Notes under the pieces: generated by a model
Seen by the model: the letters and a program-made list of their open reading frames with translations, nothing else
Told to the model about the DNA's origin: nothing
Database searches by the model: none
Part shown: one piece after another, positions 25,595-38,160 of the stretch
Numbering within the stretch: the first letter of the stretch is position 1
Layout: each line of letters starts with the position of its first letter
Made by a program: the position numbers and the translations under genes
Source of the DNA: Sphagnum magellanicum
Taxonomy: Eukaryota > Streptophyta > Sphagnopsida > Sphagnales > Sphagnaceae
Length of the DNA: 64,000 nucleotides
Direction of reading: 5' to 3'
NCBI GenBank assembly: GCA_021904315.1
Contig: CM038915.1
Coordinates: forward strand, 12,710,001-12,774,000

Positions 25595-25707
25595 AAACCC
25601 TAACCCTTGTAACCCAAACCCTTGGAAATCCTAAGATCGAATGCAGCCGCCAATCCATACCCCCCCTTACCCTAATCCTCGTACCCAAAACCCTTGGAAA
25701 CCCTAAA
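25595..25707 (-). promoter_or_regulatory. Telo-box motifs upstream of TRM5
   Basis: AAACCCTAA occurs at 25595-25603 and again at about 25698-25706, 70-180 bases upstream of the TRM5 ATG, with related acccaaaccct stretches between. Telo-boxes (AAACCCTA) are known in plant promoters and leaders of ribosomal-protein and other translation genes. Their presence in front of a tRNA-modification gene fits that group, but function here is inferred. Confidence 0.4.
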
Positions 25708-25739
25708 ACAATTCATATGAATATTTTTTTTCAATGAAA

Positions 25740-27378
25740 TTTGTTTGATAAACATACAAATAATTCACTTCAGTTTCTTTAAATCTTATTAAAATGAGAT
25801 TAGAAAAATTACACAAGAATTGATTAAGATAAAACACGTCAATTTTTCAATAAATATTAATATAAAATTCTTTTTTGAAATATAATTGTTTTCAATTAAT
25901 TTGATGTTATTTTAAAACTTTCAATACATCTTTGATGAAGATTAATAACAAAAATCGTGATGAAATTAATTTTTCATTGATTATTATTTTTGTATTGTTG
26001 TTGCTTTTTATGTTATAAAAATTTATTATTGCCTTAAGATAGTAAATATGTATGTATGATTTTAAGTTTTACCAAGCATGCATTGGGCAAACACAACTAG
26101 TTTATAAAGTTGGGTGGGGGTATAGTGGGATTTATATAGGTGAAAATTTAGGGAGAGCAAAGGGGTTAATTTTATTTTTTCACACCAGTTCTTTTTTTAT
26201 TATGAGTTTTCATTAGATATAAGGAGTGGATAATTCAATTAAATTGAAAAAATTACAAGTTGTAAGTGAAGCTTTAAAAAAATGTGACAAGGGGTTAATT
26301 TTATTTTTTTTAATTTCAAAAGGGTTCTATTTGGGTGAGGAGGAGAGGATGGGATAATTCCACCCTTTCCCAAAGGAGGTTTGTTTTTATAAAAGGGATT
26401 AGGATAGGTGAATTTTTTTGGGATGGGGACTAACCCAAATGGTTGTTTCTTGGGTGGTATGGGAAGGAGAAGTTTGGTTGTTTTTCAAAGCAGGAAGGTG
26501 GGATTTTTTTAATTTTTCAAGGAATTATTCTTTTGGTGGTGTGGGATGGGGTGTTTGGAGAAAGCGGATGGGTATGTTTTTTTCTTTTGTGATATGGTGA
26601 TTTCATGAAGATTTTTTTCAAGAAAATATTTATAAAAATTAATAATTTTTTTTGGGGAATGGAAAAAATTCAATACAAAAATTTAAATGAAAGAACATAA
26701 AATATTTTGTTTAAAATTAAACACTTAAAACGTTTAACCCAAAAAAGAAAAAAAATGAAATTTGATTTTTTTGTGTGTTTAATTTTTTTATGTACATGAT
26801 AAAAAAGTTGATTTTTAAAAAATAATAATATATTTAAGTGAAATGAAAATAATGGTTAAATAGTAAAAACAAATTAAGGTTTATGTATTAATATATTTCA
26901 AATCTAGGTTGAGATATTTTAAGTTTGAGTGTAAGAATGAGGTGCATGATTTGAATTCATAAGATGTCAAAAATATTGATGTTTTGTTCATTATTAGATC
27001 ATAATCTAGTCGCCAAACCATGGTTAATGGTAAATATCTACCATAGTCAAAATTATTGAAAGTTAATAACTAAAATTTATAAGATGTTAAGGGTATTGAT
27101 GTCTTGTTCATTATTAAATCATAATTTAACCGCCAAACCATGGATATGATATTTTATTATTAAATTGAAATTGACCATAATCAAAATTATTTAAAGTTAA
27201 TATAAAATTAAAAAATGTTTAGTGTTAGGTTTAGAGTTAGGTTTAGGGTTTATATTAGGTCTTTTGTCCCAAATAAATATAACATTGTATGTTAGTTGTG
27301 TTTTTTTCATAATAAGAATGGTGTGTTTAGTTTAAGCTTTCACCATTTATTGATTATTTTCTTACTTCCTTTGCAAGT
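25740..27378. other. Gene-free AT-rich spacer with a tandem duplication
   Basis: Very AT-rich, with a GT-rich stretch near 26.33-26.60 kb. A segment of about 120 bp is duplicated in tandem: the copy from about 26961 (aagatgtcaaaaatattgatg...cgccaaaccatgg) recurs from about 27082 with around 15 percent difference. No gene is supported. Confidence 0.5.
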
Positions 27379-28230
27379 TTGTGTTTCCGCAAATCTATGT
27401 TTTGCCATGTGTTTTTACAACTTTTAGATTTGCCAAGTGCTATTTCATTTATTTATTGTCAAATTCATTTTGGTAAGTTTTTTAAATTTTTTATTTACAC
27501 AATGGTTATTGTTTTAATGAAAGAAACTAGATTAGTTGTTATGGTGGATGATTTGGATTTCAGAATTAAAGATGTTACATTTGAGGCAAAGGCGTTCAAT
27601 AAATATGGCACCTTTGATTGAATTGTAAATATGAGCATGAAAGATCTAGGCTATGCATATTTGCATTGTGAGTTGGACATGATAACTTTAACCACAATCA
27701 TTTTAAAGGTGAAATTGCCTTATATAAAAATGCATGAACAACATTTACAAAAAAACATGTTTGTGAAGATGGAAAATTTTGGCATTGAATCAAAGTCTAA
27801 AAGAGGTTTTGAGAAGGGTGACATGCATGTTGTCATCACAATTGAGTCGATAATCATTATGTCATCAACTCCTATAATCCAACCTAAGTTAATTCCCATA
27901 TTTTTTCACATGGATTCCATTAAAAAATTCAAAAATTTTATTCAAAGTTGGAGGTTTGCGACCATTATTGTCATCATCATTGGTGTAAGGGGAGTAGGGG
28001 ATAACAAAAGTGAAAAATAATTATTGATTGTAAATGGAGAAGGTGAATTTGACCAAGATGTTCTTACTCTTGGTGACAATTTCCAAACAAAATATGAATA
28101 ACTTTCTTGAGGCATACAATGGAGGCCATTGTGCAATGGTTTTAATTAAGAATGTGACAACAACAACAAAAGGAAATTAATATTTAAAGGCACAACTTTA
28201 CACAATTTTAACAAAGGTTGTGGATGAAGC
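27379..28230 (+). pseudogene. Dead ORF of unknown family
   Basis: One plus-strand frame runs from 27379 to about 28230 (about 280 codons) with only a handful of stops (first TGA at 27619, then TAA at 28018 and a few later). Readable parts are VVMVDDLDFRIKDVTFEAK, MKDLGYAYLHCELD, KMENFGIESKSKRGFEKGD, FFHMDSIKKFKNF and EGEFDQDVLTLGDNFQTKYE. The stops stand where Trp or Gln would be restored by a single base. I do not recognise the protein. Its setting among decayed repeats suggests a transposon-encoded product, but that is inference. Confidence 0.45.
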
Positions 28231-28395
28231 TACTTAAGCTTGCCTTCTACAATTACACAACAAATTATCAAATGTTCAATCTACATTCAAAGAAGTAAAT
28301 TCCTTTCCTTTCTTTTGCATCATTTAATCTTTTTTCAATCTTACACATAAACTTAATGTTCATTTCATGATCAATTATATATATATATATATATA

Positions 28396-28895
28396 CATTA
28401 GATTTGGGTCTCTTTTTCTAAAAGAGAAGAATCTCCTTAAGAAGTGGAGAATTGGGTTGGGCACCTGAATCTCCTTGCTACCTAGGTAAAAAAAAAAATC
28501 TTTGAACCTAGATTGTGAGGGACAACTTGGTGGTTGCCAAGTTTTTTTTTTTTTTTTTTTTTTTTCATTTGGAGACTTGGTGGCCACCAAATCATTCCAT
28601 ACTAAATTCATAATCTAACATCAAACAATTTGGTGGCCACCGGGTCATTCCTTGCAGTTTAGTGTGGAATGACTTGGTGGCCACCAAGTCTCCAAACCAA
28701 AAAAAAATGATCTAATGGCCATGGCCCCCATAGTTTAACGTCAAACGACCTAATGGCCACTAGGTCATCCTTCGCAATCTAAGTTCAAACATTTTTTTTT
28801 CCTACTTAGATAGTAAGGAGATTTGGGTGCCCAACCCAATTTTTGTCTTCCTAAAGAGATTCCTCTTGTTTAAAATAGGAAACCTAAATCTAATG
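28396..28895. mobile_element. 500-bp TIR element with nested palindrome, TA target duplication
   Basis: Terminal inverted repeats of about 120 bp: the left starts CATTAGATTTGGG, the right is the complement of CATTAGATTTAGG, and both contain 'attgggttgggcacc'. TA flanks both ends (28394-28395 and 28896-28897), and the left one lies in an AT microsatellite. Inside, a second palindrome is built on ggagacttggtggccacca. A long poly-T (about 28542-28565) sits in the left half. There is no coding capacity, so this is a MITE. Confidence 0.7.
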
Positions 28896-28896
28896 T

Positions 28897-30879
28897 AAAA
28901 AAACAAAAGCAATTGTTTGATTTTTTCTTCTTTGAGGAGGGGAGAATCGAGTGGCCACATAATTTTCTCTACTAAAATGACCTATAGAAAATGAAATTAC
29001 ATTGAGATGACTTTTTTTATTAAAATTATCTAAAAAATAAATATTCATGTTCTATTGTATACTAGACATAGAATACAATGTTACTACCAAGAATGAAAAA
29101 ATTATCTTTATATAATTGAATGGAATTCCTTTTTGGGTAAAGAATATGGGTTAAAAAATTTGGAATGTGTTTGTTCAAAGAAGAACATATTGTAATTTAA
29201 TATGGTAAGTAAACAAGTATGTGAAATATATAAATATATAAAAGAATGCATTAGGATTGTTGGAAAACACAATAAACATGAAAATGTTCAATCTTAAAGG
29301 CTAAACCAAATGAAAGAGGATTTCATTTATTGATTATCATGTGGCCTAGGTCTAAGCTTAACATAGGTGCTTAAATCTAGCCCTAATTTAAGCCTAAGTT
29401 AAATAGCCTATGTTTAGGTTTAATTTAGGTGCCTAGGTTTAGTCCTAACCTATGTTTATGCACCATGTGGCCTAACCTATTAATTTGGATGTGCCACATG
29501 TCATTTAACTATTTGTTGACCCTAAACATTATGAGCATGTCACGTGTCATTTTAATTATTTGTTGACCCCAAATCTTATGAATGTGCCACATGTCACCAA
29601 ACCAGTAACCAAATGTTCAACTTGCATAGTTACAACTTAATTGAAATTGTAATTATATTTTAGGTTTATGTCATGCTCAATTAATAAATGGAGTTCATCC
29701 ACTAGTCGAATGTGATTAATAATTGTTAATGAATAGAAATATGTAAACTAGTTAGTACCATAGGCTTCCTAATGGTAAATTTACTATCCCTTATCCAAGG
29801 GGTGAAGCTAGTGGGATTAAGTTGTTCATGTTAGTGAGTGGTTGGGGGTAATCTACCTAATCATTTAGAAGATTTTTAGGAAGGGATTAAGATAAGGGCC
29901 TTATTTTTTTGGGATCAATGTGGGCCTCGTGTGGTTTGTGGAGAAGCAAGATTAAAAGTGTTGGAGAACTTTTAAGGCATTTGATACCTTTGTAGTTGAA
30001 GGTTGGAATGAAAGACTTATTGGAGAAGTGGATACTGTATTACTAGGGAAGAGAAAGTAGTGAAGAAATGTACTTGTATTTGAGTGTGATTTTAATGGAA
30101 AATGGTTCAGGAACCTGATGTGTTTTGGTGTGTATTTAATCTATTAAGAGGTGTGGAAGGTAGAGTAATTTGATAATGTACCAAGTAGGTTGTTCCTTGA
30201 CATGGTATTTTTACATTTCCTTTAAAATAGAGAATAAAGAAGCATATCACTTGGTAGCCTCTGGAATAACAAGTTACTAATTGCCATAGGAAGGTAGCAC
30301 CTAGTATATGGTGGTAAAAAGAAAGGGGAAAAAACCAACATGTATTTTCCCCTTTTTAGTCTAAAGCATGTAGACTAAAATGTACTCCTACAAGTGATAG
30401 GTAACGGTTAGGAGTGGATGTAGTTTGCAATAGATAGAAGAAAATAGTGGAGAAGCATTCCAAGGTGTTACAAGTGATAAGTAGAATAATTAAATGACAT
30501 GCAAGCATGGCTAACGTGGGATAATAGCTAAAGACGTATGCAAACACCATTAGGGCAACACCCAAGGGTGTTGAAGGTACTACAGAACCTTGGAGAGTAG
30601 CTATTATTGGGTTATGATCATTTTCCATGTTGCCCCTTTTCTATTTTCTCCCCTGGCCCCCTAGATTAGTTTGCAAATAGGATGGTAGGTTTGTTCTAAG
30701 ACAATAAACCTTACTTTTTTCTTTTATTTTTTATAGGATTTATTTACCTACTATTTTAGTAGTTGTAATAAAATAAGTTAATGACGGTAGTTTTTTTTTC
30801 TTGAGTAATAAGTTGTGGACCTTGTTCCTTTGGTTTTACCTCTTGAAAGACGACAATGATCAAGGGCCACAATTTCAAC
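28897..30879. other. Gene-free spacer with a 47-bp tandem repeat
   Basis: Between 29489 and about 29600, three copies (starts near 29489, 29537 and 29582) of a unit containing atgt.ccac.tgtca and atttgttgacccc are present. Sequence at 29.34-29.46 kb repeats 'cctaggtttag'/'cctaagtt'. Otherwise nothing is visible. Confidence 0.45.
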
Positions 30880-31780
30880 CTTTAAGAATTATAAATTATT
30901 ATATTTATAAATTATAAGTTACATCAAATAATTATTGTTACAACATATGATTTTATATTATATAATTTATATTATTAATATAAAAGAAATCAATTACTAT
31001 AATGTATATTACTTCAAAATCAATATAGTTATTTCATTCAAAATTATTTATAATATATGTATAATTATTTTCTAATTGAACAACATTATTCACAATTTGT
31101 AATTTGTAACTTTAAATCTGAATTAAAATTTTGGAAAAGTTATATTATAGTTAAAATTATATTGTAATGATTTTAATTATTATTTATGATAAAAATTTTA
31201 TAATAGTTTTACAATAATTATATAAAATTTATTTTTAGAACAATATTTTATTTATAGTTAATAATTACTAATTAAAAAAAATTTATTTGACTAATCAGTT
31301 TTTTAAATGATAAATGTAATTATATAATAATTACTATAATTACAATGGATGATTATTGTAATTAATTTACTATTAACTTTAAAATAAATAGTTTGTGTAG
31401 GAATTTATTTTCCAATATCAATTATTATTTCATTATTTATAAGTTGAAGATAAAAATTTATAATAATTAATTTATTTTTATTAAAGTAATTAAATCAATT
31501 TTACATTAATTATATTATCTATAATTCGACCAGATTTTTAAAAGTAAGAAAATATTTTAATTATTCATTTGTTTATGAGTTATGTTTAGATAATTTATGA
31601 GTATTTAGATAGCTAGTGAGTTAAATGTTAAAATTTTATTAATTATTTAAATAATTGATAATGAATAATTGTATTTTATAGTTCATATTTTAAATATATG
31701 TTAAATTTAAATGATTATTTAATTAATTAATGAACCATATACTTGAATACTTATATTGTTTAAAAATTAAAAATTAAGAA
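30880..31780. other. Extremely AT-rich block
   Basis: About 900 bases made almost only of A and T (ttatttataataattat and similar), far more biased than the flanks. No ORF or repeat unit stands out. Such blocks can act as matrix-attachment or replication-prone sites, but nothing here proves it. Confidence 0.5.
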
Positions 31781-31979
31781 CAAAAAACATGAGGAAAATT
31801 TTGGAGTTGCAATTTAGTTTGTTAGTAAATTGTAATTTCAAAATTATTTCATATTGAACACTATATAAACAAAAGGTGTGGTCATCCAATTTCACATTGA
31901 AAAATTTGTGCACATGGGATGAGCCAATCAAAAAGCTTAACCCAAAACAAAATAATTATTATTATGCATAATTTTAAAC

Positions 31980-32200
31980 TACCTACCTTTTCAACCTAGT
32001 TATCTACCTAACTAGGTAAGTGCTTAGTTTGACTTATCTACCTAGGTTGACCTATGTACATACGTACCTACCTAAGTATTTATTTATATGAGTAAATATT
32101 TAACCTAAAAAGGTAGGATCTACCAATGTGGTAGGTAGGTATGTAGCCTTGGTTTGTGGGCATTTATTTACATACCTACCTAGGTACCTACCAACTTAAT
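31980..32200. repeat. Degenerate CTACC/GGTAG-rich patch
   Basis: Many copies of ctacctaggta, tacctacc and their complement ggtaggtaggta are crowded into about 220 bases in both orientations. It is a decayed tetranucleotide-type repeat able to form hairpins. Confidence 0.5.
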
Positions 32201-35045
32201 ATTAATATTTTTTATGAAATTCATTTAAAAGTGTCATGTTGCATATTTACATTGGGCCATGTGTCATAATATAAAATCATTTAAACATTTGAATTGAACC
32301 TCATAGATTAAAATAATAATAATAATTTAAATAATAAAATATTAGGACATGTTGTAACACAATTTTTGCTTTCAATTGTGACCAAAATAGTCACGTTTTA
32401 ATCACATCTAAGTATATATATACATATAGTGGAATCAAAAGATGAACTTGTATTTGTTGATTTATTTTTTTAATCTGATACCCCTTATTGTTTGTGATAA
32501 ATGTCGCATGTGACTTGTTCAACATGACTAAGGAGATTTTAATCACAAATGTCACTTGCAACTAAAATTTAGTCACAAAGATTAATTGAGTTTTTTTTTT
32601 GTTCCAATGTTTAATTTCGAATTTCCAAAGGTTCTTCCATTTAGACATTAGAGTAGGTGGTGCCTATTGTTACCTTCATCGTGGGTTACATGTCCTCTAC
32701 CTTCCCTTCAAAGTGACTTTCATTTCCACCCCCAAATTCTTTTTCCAAGATTTGGTTTAATTGTTTATTATACCTTCTTGTCATCACACAACTCATGTTT
32801 ATGTTGTAGGGGTTGGTTTTGGCTAAAATAAGTTGTCTTCCGACTAATTTGTAGTGTTCACTATCCCCTCCTTACCCTATTGTGGTACAAATATGGGATT
32901 TAAGGTTAGGTTGAAGTTTAAATTCTTGGGTTGGGTTAGAGTTTAAGGTCTCTTACTACCTTTCTTGGATAGCTGAATTGTCACATTCTTTCATTCCCAA
33001 TATCGAATTGTCAAAACTCACTACCTTTGACCTTTTTCAAATTCCCATTACCTTCCATAATGTAATATCTTTTGGGACATAAACCAATATTGAAAACAAT
33101 GAAAAAATTACCTTTAATTTCTTTCTTACCATCTATAAATTTTTTTTCATGAACCAAATTATTATTATTATTTTATTTTTCTTGTTCAAAATCTCACATG
33201 AACACATTGATTCTCCAAAAAAAAACATCGAATAGTCATGACCCTTCTCAACCAAAATTTTCATAATAAGATCCATGGTATGGTCACCAAATGTAAGGTT
33301 GCAAACTTGACAACCCAAGAAATAAAACTTGGAGAAGGTCTACATAATAAAACTCTTAAAAATTACAAGAGAAAGGTCAATATTCAATGATTGCCATGGG
33401 AACACAATCTTAACTTCCAACATAAAATCAAAAAATTATAATGGGAATAGATTTAGATTCTCAGTTAGCCATATAAAATGCATGAAGGTAATCACCTTCT
33501 AGCCCATGTCAATGTATTTTTAAAAGTTGTTGGTCCAACAAATTAATTTTTTTTTATCTTGTTGCCCTATTTGTGGTGAGATGTTGCCTTCCACCTGAAG
33601 TCCTATAGGTAGCTCCTACCATCTTATAGTAGTTACATTTCAAGAAACTACCGATTTCCAAAGAGCTAGCTCTCAAAATGTAACACACAAAAATTAACTA
33701 CATTAATACGAAAACTATAATATTTTACATCAAACTATAATAAATTATTTTCATACTAGAGAGTAAGTAAAGCAGAAAGTCCATATGCAAATCTCCCTTT
33801 CACAAGACCACATAAGTTTAACATTCCTCGCACCAAAATAAAATCCCTAATTTTAATTTTTTCACAAATCTTTCCTAGTGAATATTGGTCAACAAATACC
33901 AATCATTTATCTCCATGGGCTGACTAATCTCAATGATTTCATGTTCAAAACAAATGAAGGGATGGTAAGTAATCTACCACTAACAACTATTTCATTATTA
34001 AGATACCCATAAAACCAAATAATACAGATGGAATTTTTACCTTTAACAAGTTCAAACATGGCAATTTAAGAAATAAATATGATGTGATTACATTATTGCT
34101 TTCTATAATGTGTTTCCACCACATTTTTGACAAATTGTAGTAAATTTTTTTTAAAAAATTGTTTTAAATTTTTTTCATTACAAGATTGATGTTGAAGGTT
34201 TGAAATTTTTCTTTACACACCCAGTTTTTAGACATATAAAGAAGGCTAAAACTCAAGAGCACCACAAATTCAAGAATGTCACAACATTGTTTTTGAACAA
34301 GTTAGCTTTCCATTTGATTGTTGCATGCTAGAGTACCATTTTCAACAAGATTGTCCATTTTTAAAAGTCATTTTTATCAATTTAGTTTGTTAAATTTAGT
34401 CTGAATTCTACTTCACCTATCAGCTTAACATATTGGGCCCATCCTCCCCACATTTGCTGAAGTTCCAATAAGTTTGTTGTAGTATGAGATTATAAATGAG
34501 AGCTTCCTTATTCATCTCTAAAAAACATATTTCGCTAGCTTAGATTATTTCCAATTACCTATTGGGTTATTTTCCCCTTTTGGGTCATTCTTTCGACCTC
34601 TCATAACCTAATTCAACTTGTCTAACCTAACTCCCCCCCCTCCCCCCAAAGTTAACAAAAACTTCATAGCAATTGCACACAACCTTACCTTTAAGATCAT
34701 GAACCATTACATAAACATTTTAATCCTATGCACACCACACTCCCACAACCTCCCTCCCTTTTTCTTTATTTCTTTCAAGTTTTATGAAAATCTATTTTTC
34801 AACTTTTTCGCCCAAGTCTCAAAATTATCTTTCTTTTCAAAATCCTATCTCTGTTGTCCCCTAGATCATGTTTGCTCTTTACTCCCGGTTTCTTTATCCA
34901 CATACCCCTCCCCCCCCCCCCAAAAAAAAAAAAAACTCCCTTGCTCCCCTATATCCTTTTACCTTGTGTACTTCTTTTTTCAAAATTCTATAAATCTTTA
35001 TTAAAAAACACACCGTAGATTAAGGAAATGTACAAAGGAGCAAAA
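32201..35045. other. Gene-free spacer
   Basis: No coding frame is supported. C-rich runs occur at about 34630-34648 and 34908-34920. The 128-codon plus-strand ORF at 34618-35004 is compositionally biased (Pro, Phe, Ser and Lys runs made by homopolymers) and is not taken as a gene. Confidence 0.45.
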
Positions 35046-38000
35046 TTAAAGAAAAGGGAAAAGTGACAAGATGTCAAGTTGGCTCAAAGTAGTTGTGAAA
35101 ATCTTTCCATGTCCATAACTAACCGCTTGTGGTAGATCAACCATATTTATATGTCTATAGCTTATAGTAGATTGACTGTGGTGATGGGAGGTGTGTCTTG
35201 AAGAGGTGGAAGCCGAGAAGTAGTTAAGCTCATGGCTATTGCCTGATTCAAGATGGAAAATGCTTGCATCCTTTGTAATGGGATCAAAACTTTTTAATGA
35301 AGAAAAGTGATTAAGGTAGAAAGATGAAGGCCCTCTAGCCCTCCAAATGTCATTGGCACAATTGCGTAAAAACACATCAACATGTTTATGTAAGCAACCA
35401 AATACCTCAATTGTTAAGGGGAGAGATTGATCAATGGGGTGTTAGTTGTGATAGCTCCTTTCCTTGGTTTGAGCTACATCAGAGGCAACAAATCTTTGAA
35501 TTGCATAAGATTAAGGAAACGAATTTGCTCATGTTGGGTTGGCAATGACAACATTGGTTAAGGTGTGAATGTCATATTTCGTAAACACAATGTTGATTTG
35601 TTAATGAGAAGCATTGAATGTGGTTGGAAGAAGTGCATGTAATTGTTCTCGTCCCATGTGGAAGCTAGCATTTTGCGTAATGGCGGCAAAAATGTTGTGA
35701 ATTCCATCATGGGTTTTAATATGTTCATTGCCATGAGCACAACGAAAGAGGTCGATACCCATAAAGTTGATTGGATGTGTGCACACACATCGAAAGATGC
35801 CCATAATCAAGGGATGGGGTAATCCAAGTTGCATACGAAGTGCTATGAAAAATATAAGGGAAGATAATCGAAAGGTTGGAAATATTAGTTGAACTATAAG
35901 CCAAGCCATTTCTACAAAATGTGGGTGCAATTCATTAGTTCCCATTCATTAGACAAGTGAATTCACTCAAAATCCAGTGAAATCACTTAGCGTACATGGA
36001 CACATTTTGTTATAGTGAACATTCACCCCTGGGCCAAAACATGATAAATTCCTAGCATGATGGGCCTCAAATGTCCCATTGGAGAACATACTAAAAAAGG
36101 TATGATGGTGTAGACGCTATCTTGAAGTTGAAACATTTATTGCTCGATGAGTTGTTCAAATGGAGGAAGACATGCATGGGCTGGGGGTGGTAGAAAATCA
36201 CATGCCGCCTTGAGGTGTTGTTAGAAAGGAAATGTGTTGTTGTTGATTTGTGCTAAGGTTTCAAGAAAGAAAGGATGTTGATCAACCATAAACTTAACAA
36301 CTATGATTGAAACAACAAGGGCCCAATTCCTTAAATAAGCTATTGGGGCGATGGTGGATGTCAAGATGAACCCAACACCATTGAAAATTATTGGGAGGGA
36401 GGCTTGTTTACGAGCTAAAGGTCCTTTTGAGCTATCAAAGGATCTTGGATCCAAAAGGTGTCTAAACACTTAAAGGAGAGAGGAGTCAAAGGAAATAAAA
36501 TACTCTGTGAAGGTGGAAGATGGAGGTGTGTATTGTAAAAAATATGATGGGTGTTGCATAAAATAACGAATTAGAATTCCAAAGGCCACCTGAACATCAC
36601 CCATTATAAGGAGAAAGTACACATGTCAAACATCCTGTAATAGGGCATTTTTTATGAAGGATGATGTGTAAGTTATAATGCCCAACGAAACCCCCAAGAT
36701 TCTAATTCCTTTGAATGGGGTGGTAAATCGGGATGGGGTGTTGAAGTTTAGTGGTAAGCTAAAGGGTGACCATGCAACACATTTATGAGATTGGATATAA
36801 AGACTTATCACACAGAGTTCAATTTGGAAATGTTCATATGTAGATGATACAATTGAAGGGGTACTTATGATGTGAATGTCATTTGCAATGGATGGAAATA
36901 AACAAGAGGGAAAATGATTAGTTATAGAACGTAAAGCCTTAAAAATGGGCTAAAATGAATAGTGCCCCCCCCCCCCCCTCCCAAGGATCACCTTGATGAG
37001 TCCCCATGGCAAATGGGATGATTATGACATCACCTTCACGATTATGATGACTATAAAATAGAGGAAACTCAAATGCATAAAATGCACGAACAAAGTGGAT
37101 GAGTTATGTGATGTCCCCACTTATTGCACGAAGTTCTTAAAATATGACCCTTTTTGACATTAAATTAAAAGCGTTTGCCACATCTAACTAAAAAACAACC
37201 CAGTCAAGGTGAAGGTCCAAGGTGCACCCAATGTCATGGATTACTGCTTCACAACCACCCTTAGTTGCAACTTTAAATTAATGTGGGAAAAAATGTGTTA
37301 CAAAAGCTTCCGGGATTAAAGGCATAAAACTTGCCTTATGAGTCAATACAATGTTTCCCCAATTGTAATGATATGAATTCCAGCTAAAGGCTTGGTGATG
37401 GTTAAAAGGCAAGCCGCTCCAAAGACATGTGCAATTTGGGGTGGAATGTGACCCTGTGCAATATGAGAACAAAGTTGGAACAATTGAGAGAATCCATTCA
37501 CTAAATCTTCAAGGTGAAAATAGTCCCAAAAGTGTCAAAAAACCATCCCAGAAAGACTAATTGCTAATAAATGCGGCATGCGTTAGAATGTCGATTTGAA
37601 GAAAAAAAAAAAAAACTTGAGGTCTTGGTCTAACTTGTAGTTTTCAAGGAAAATCGAAAGTAGCCATTTGATTTGGGGTGTAATGCGGTGAAAGTTGAAG
37701 TGGTGTGGGAAAATATGGGTGTAGGAAAAAATGGTGCCAAAATGTGAGTTGCTCAAAAGTATTCTTTTGCGTGGCCAAGGGTTAAACTACAGAGTAGACA
37801 TTTGTGCATTAGAGGATCATGTTGGGGAAAAGGGGTTGAGTTCGAATTGGTCGACAAAATTTGGGTTCATAAAAAAAAATCATTTTCCAAGTTTTCCCAA
37901 TTGCATGCTAGAAAAAAATTGAGTCAAATTCGTGTTTCCTTATGCCTTGTTGCCTAGCCATGAAGGGGCAAACCAAAACACCATTGTGGTAGTAGGAGGA

Positions 38001-38160
38001 GTAAATGCCAAACTACCACATTGTATGGGTCATGCGTTAGCTTATCCAATGGAAAACGAAATGCCACTTTTACATCACATCGTAAAGTGGTGGGGATGTT
38101 ATATAAATGAGGATGACAAAAGCTTAAGTGAAAGGACCCGAAAACATCCAATGTTGAAAC
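35046..38160 (-). pseudogene. Dead non-LTR retrotransposon reverse transcriptase with C-terminal zinc-finger/nuclease-like region
   Basis: Minus-strand relic with frame changes and many stops. Reading 5' to 3': VVVWHLLLLLPQWCFGLPLHG (about 38.0 kb); a GIHIITIGETLYRL-like block (about 37.35 kb); RT motif A as LDVANAFN (about 37.16-37.19 kb); motif B as AMGTHQGDP (about 36.98-37.01 kb); motif C as IANDIHI, where ADD is expected (about 36.87-36.89 kb); SHKCVAWSPFSLPLNF and KGIRILGVSLG (36.6-36.8 kb). Then FLDPRSFDSSKGPLARKQAS-like sequence, a Cys/His segment LFRCAHGNEHIKTHD (about 35.74 kb) and INIVFTKYDIHTLTNVVIAN. RT followed by a Cys/His finger and a nuclease-like end fits RLE-type LINEs (inference). 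A 14-base C run (36965-36978) interrupts the Gly-Gly stretch after motif B. Pro-rich frames continue upstream to about 38.69 kb. Confidence 0.8.

Noticed and set aside
34618-35004. Plus-strand ORF of 128 codons
   Set aside because: Built from poly-C, poly-A and poly-T tracts; no domain.
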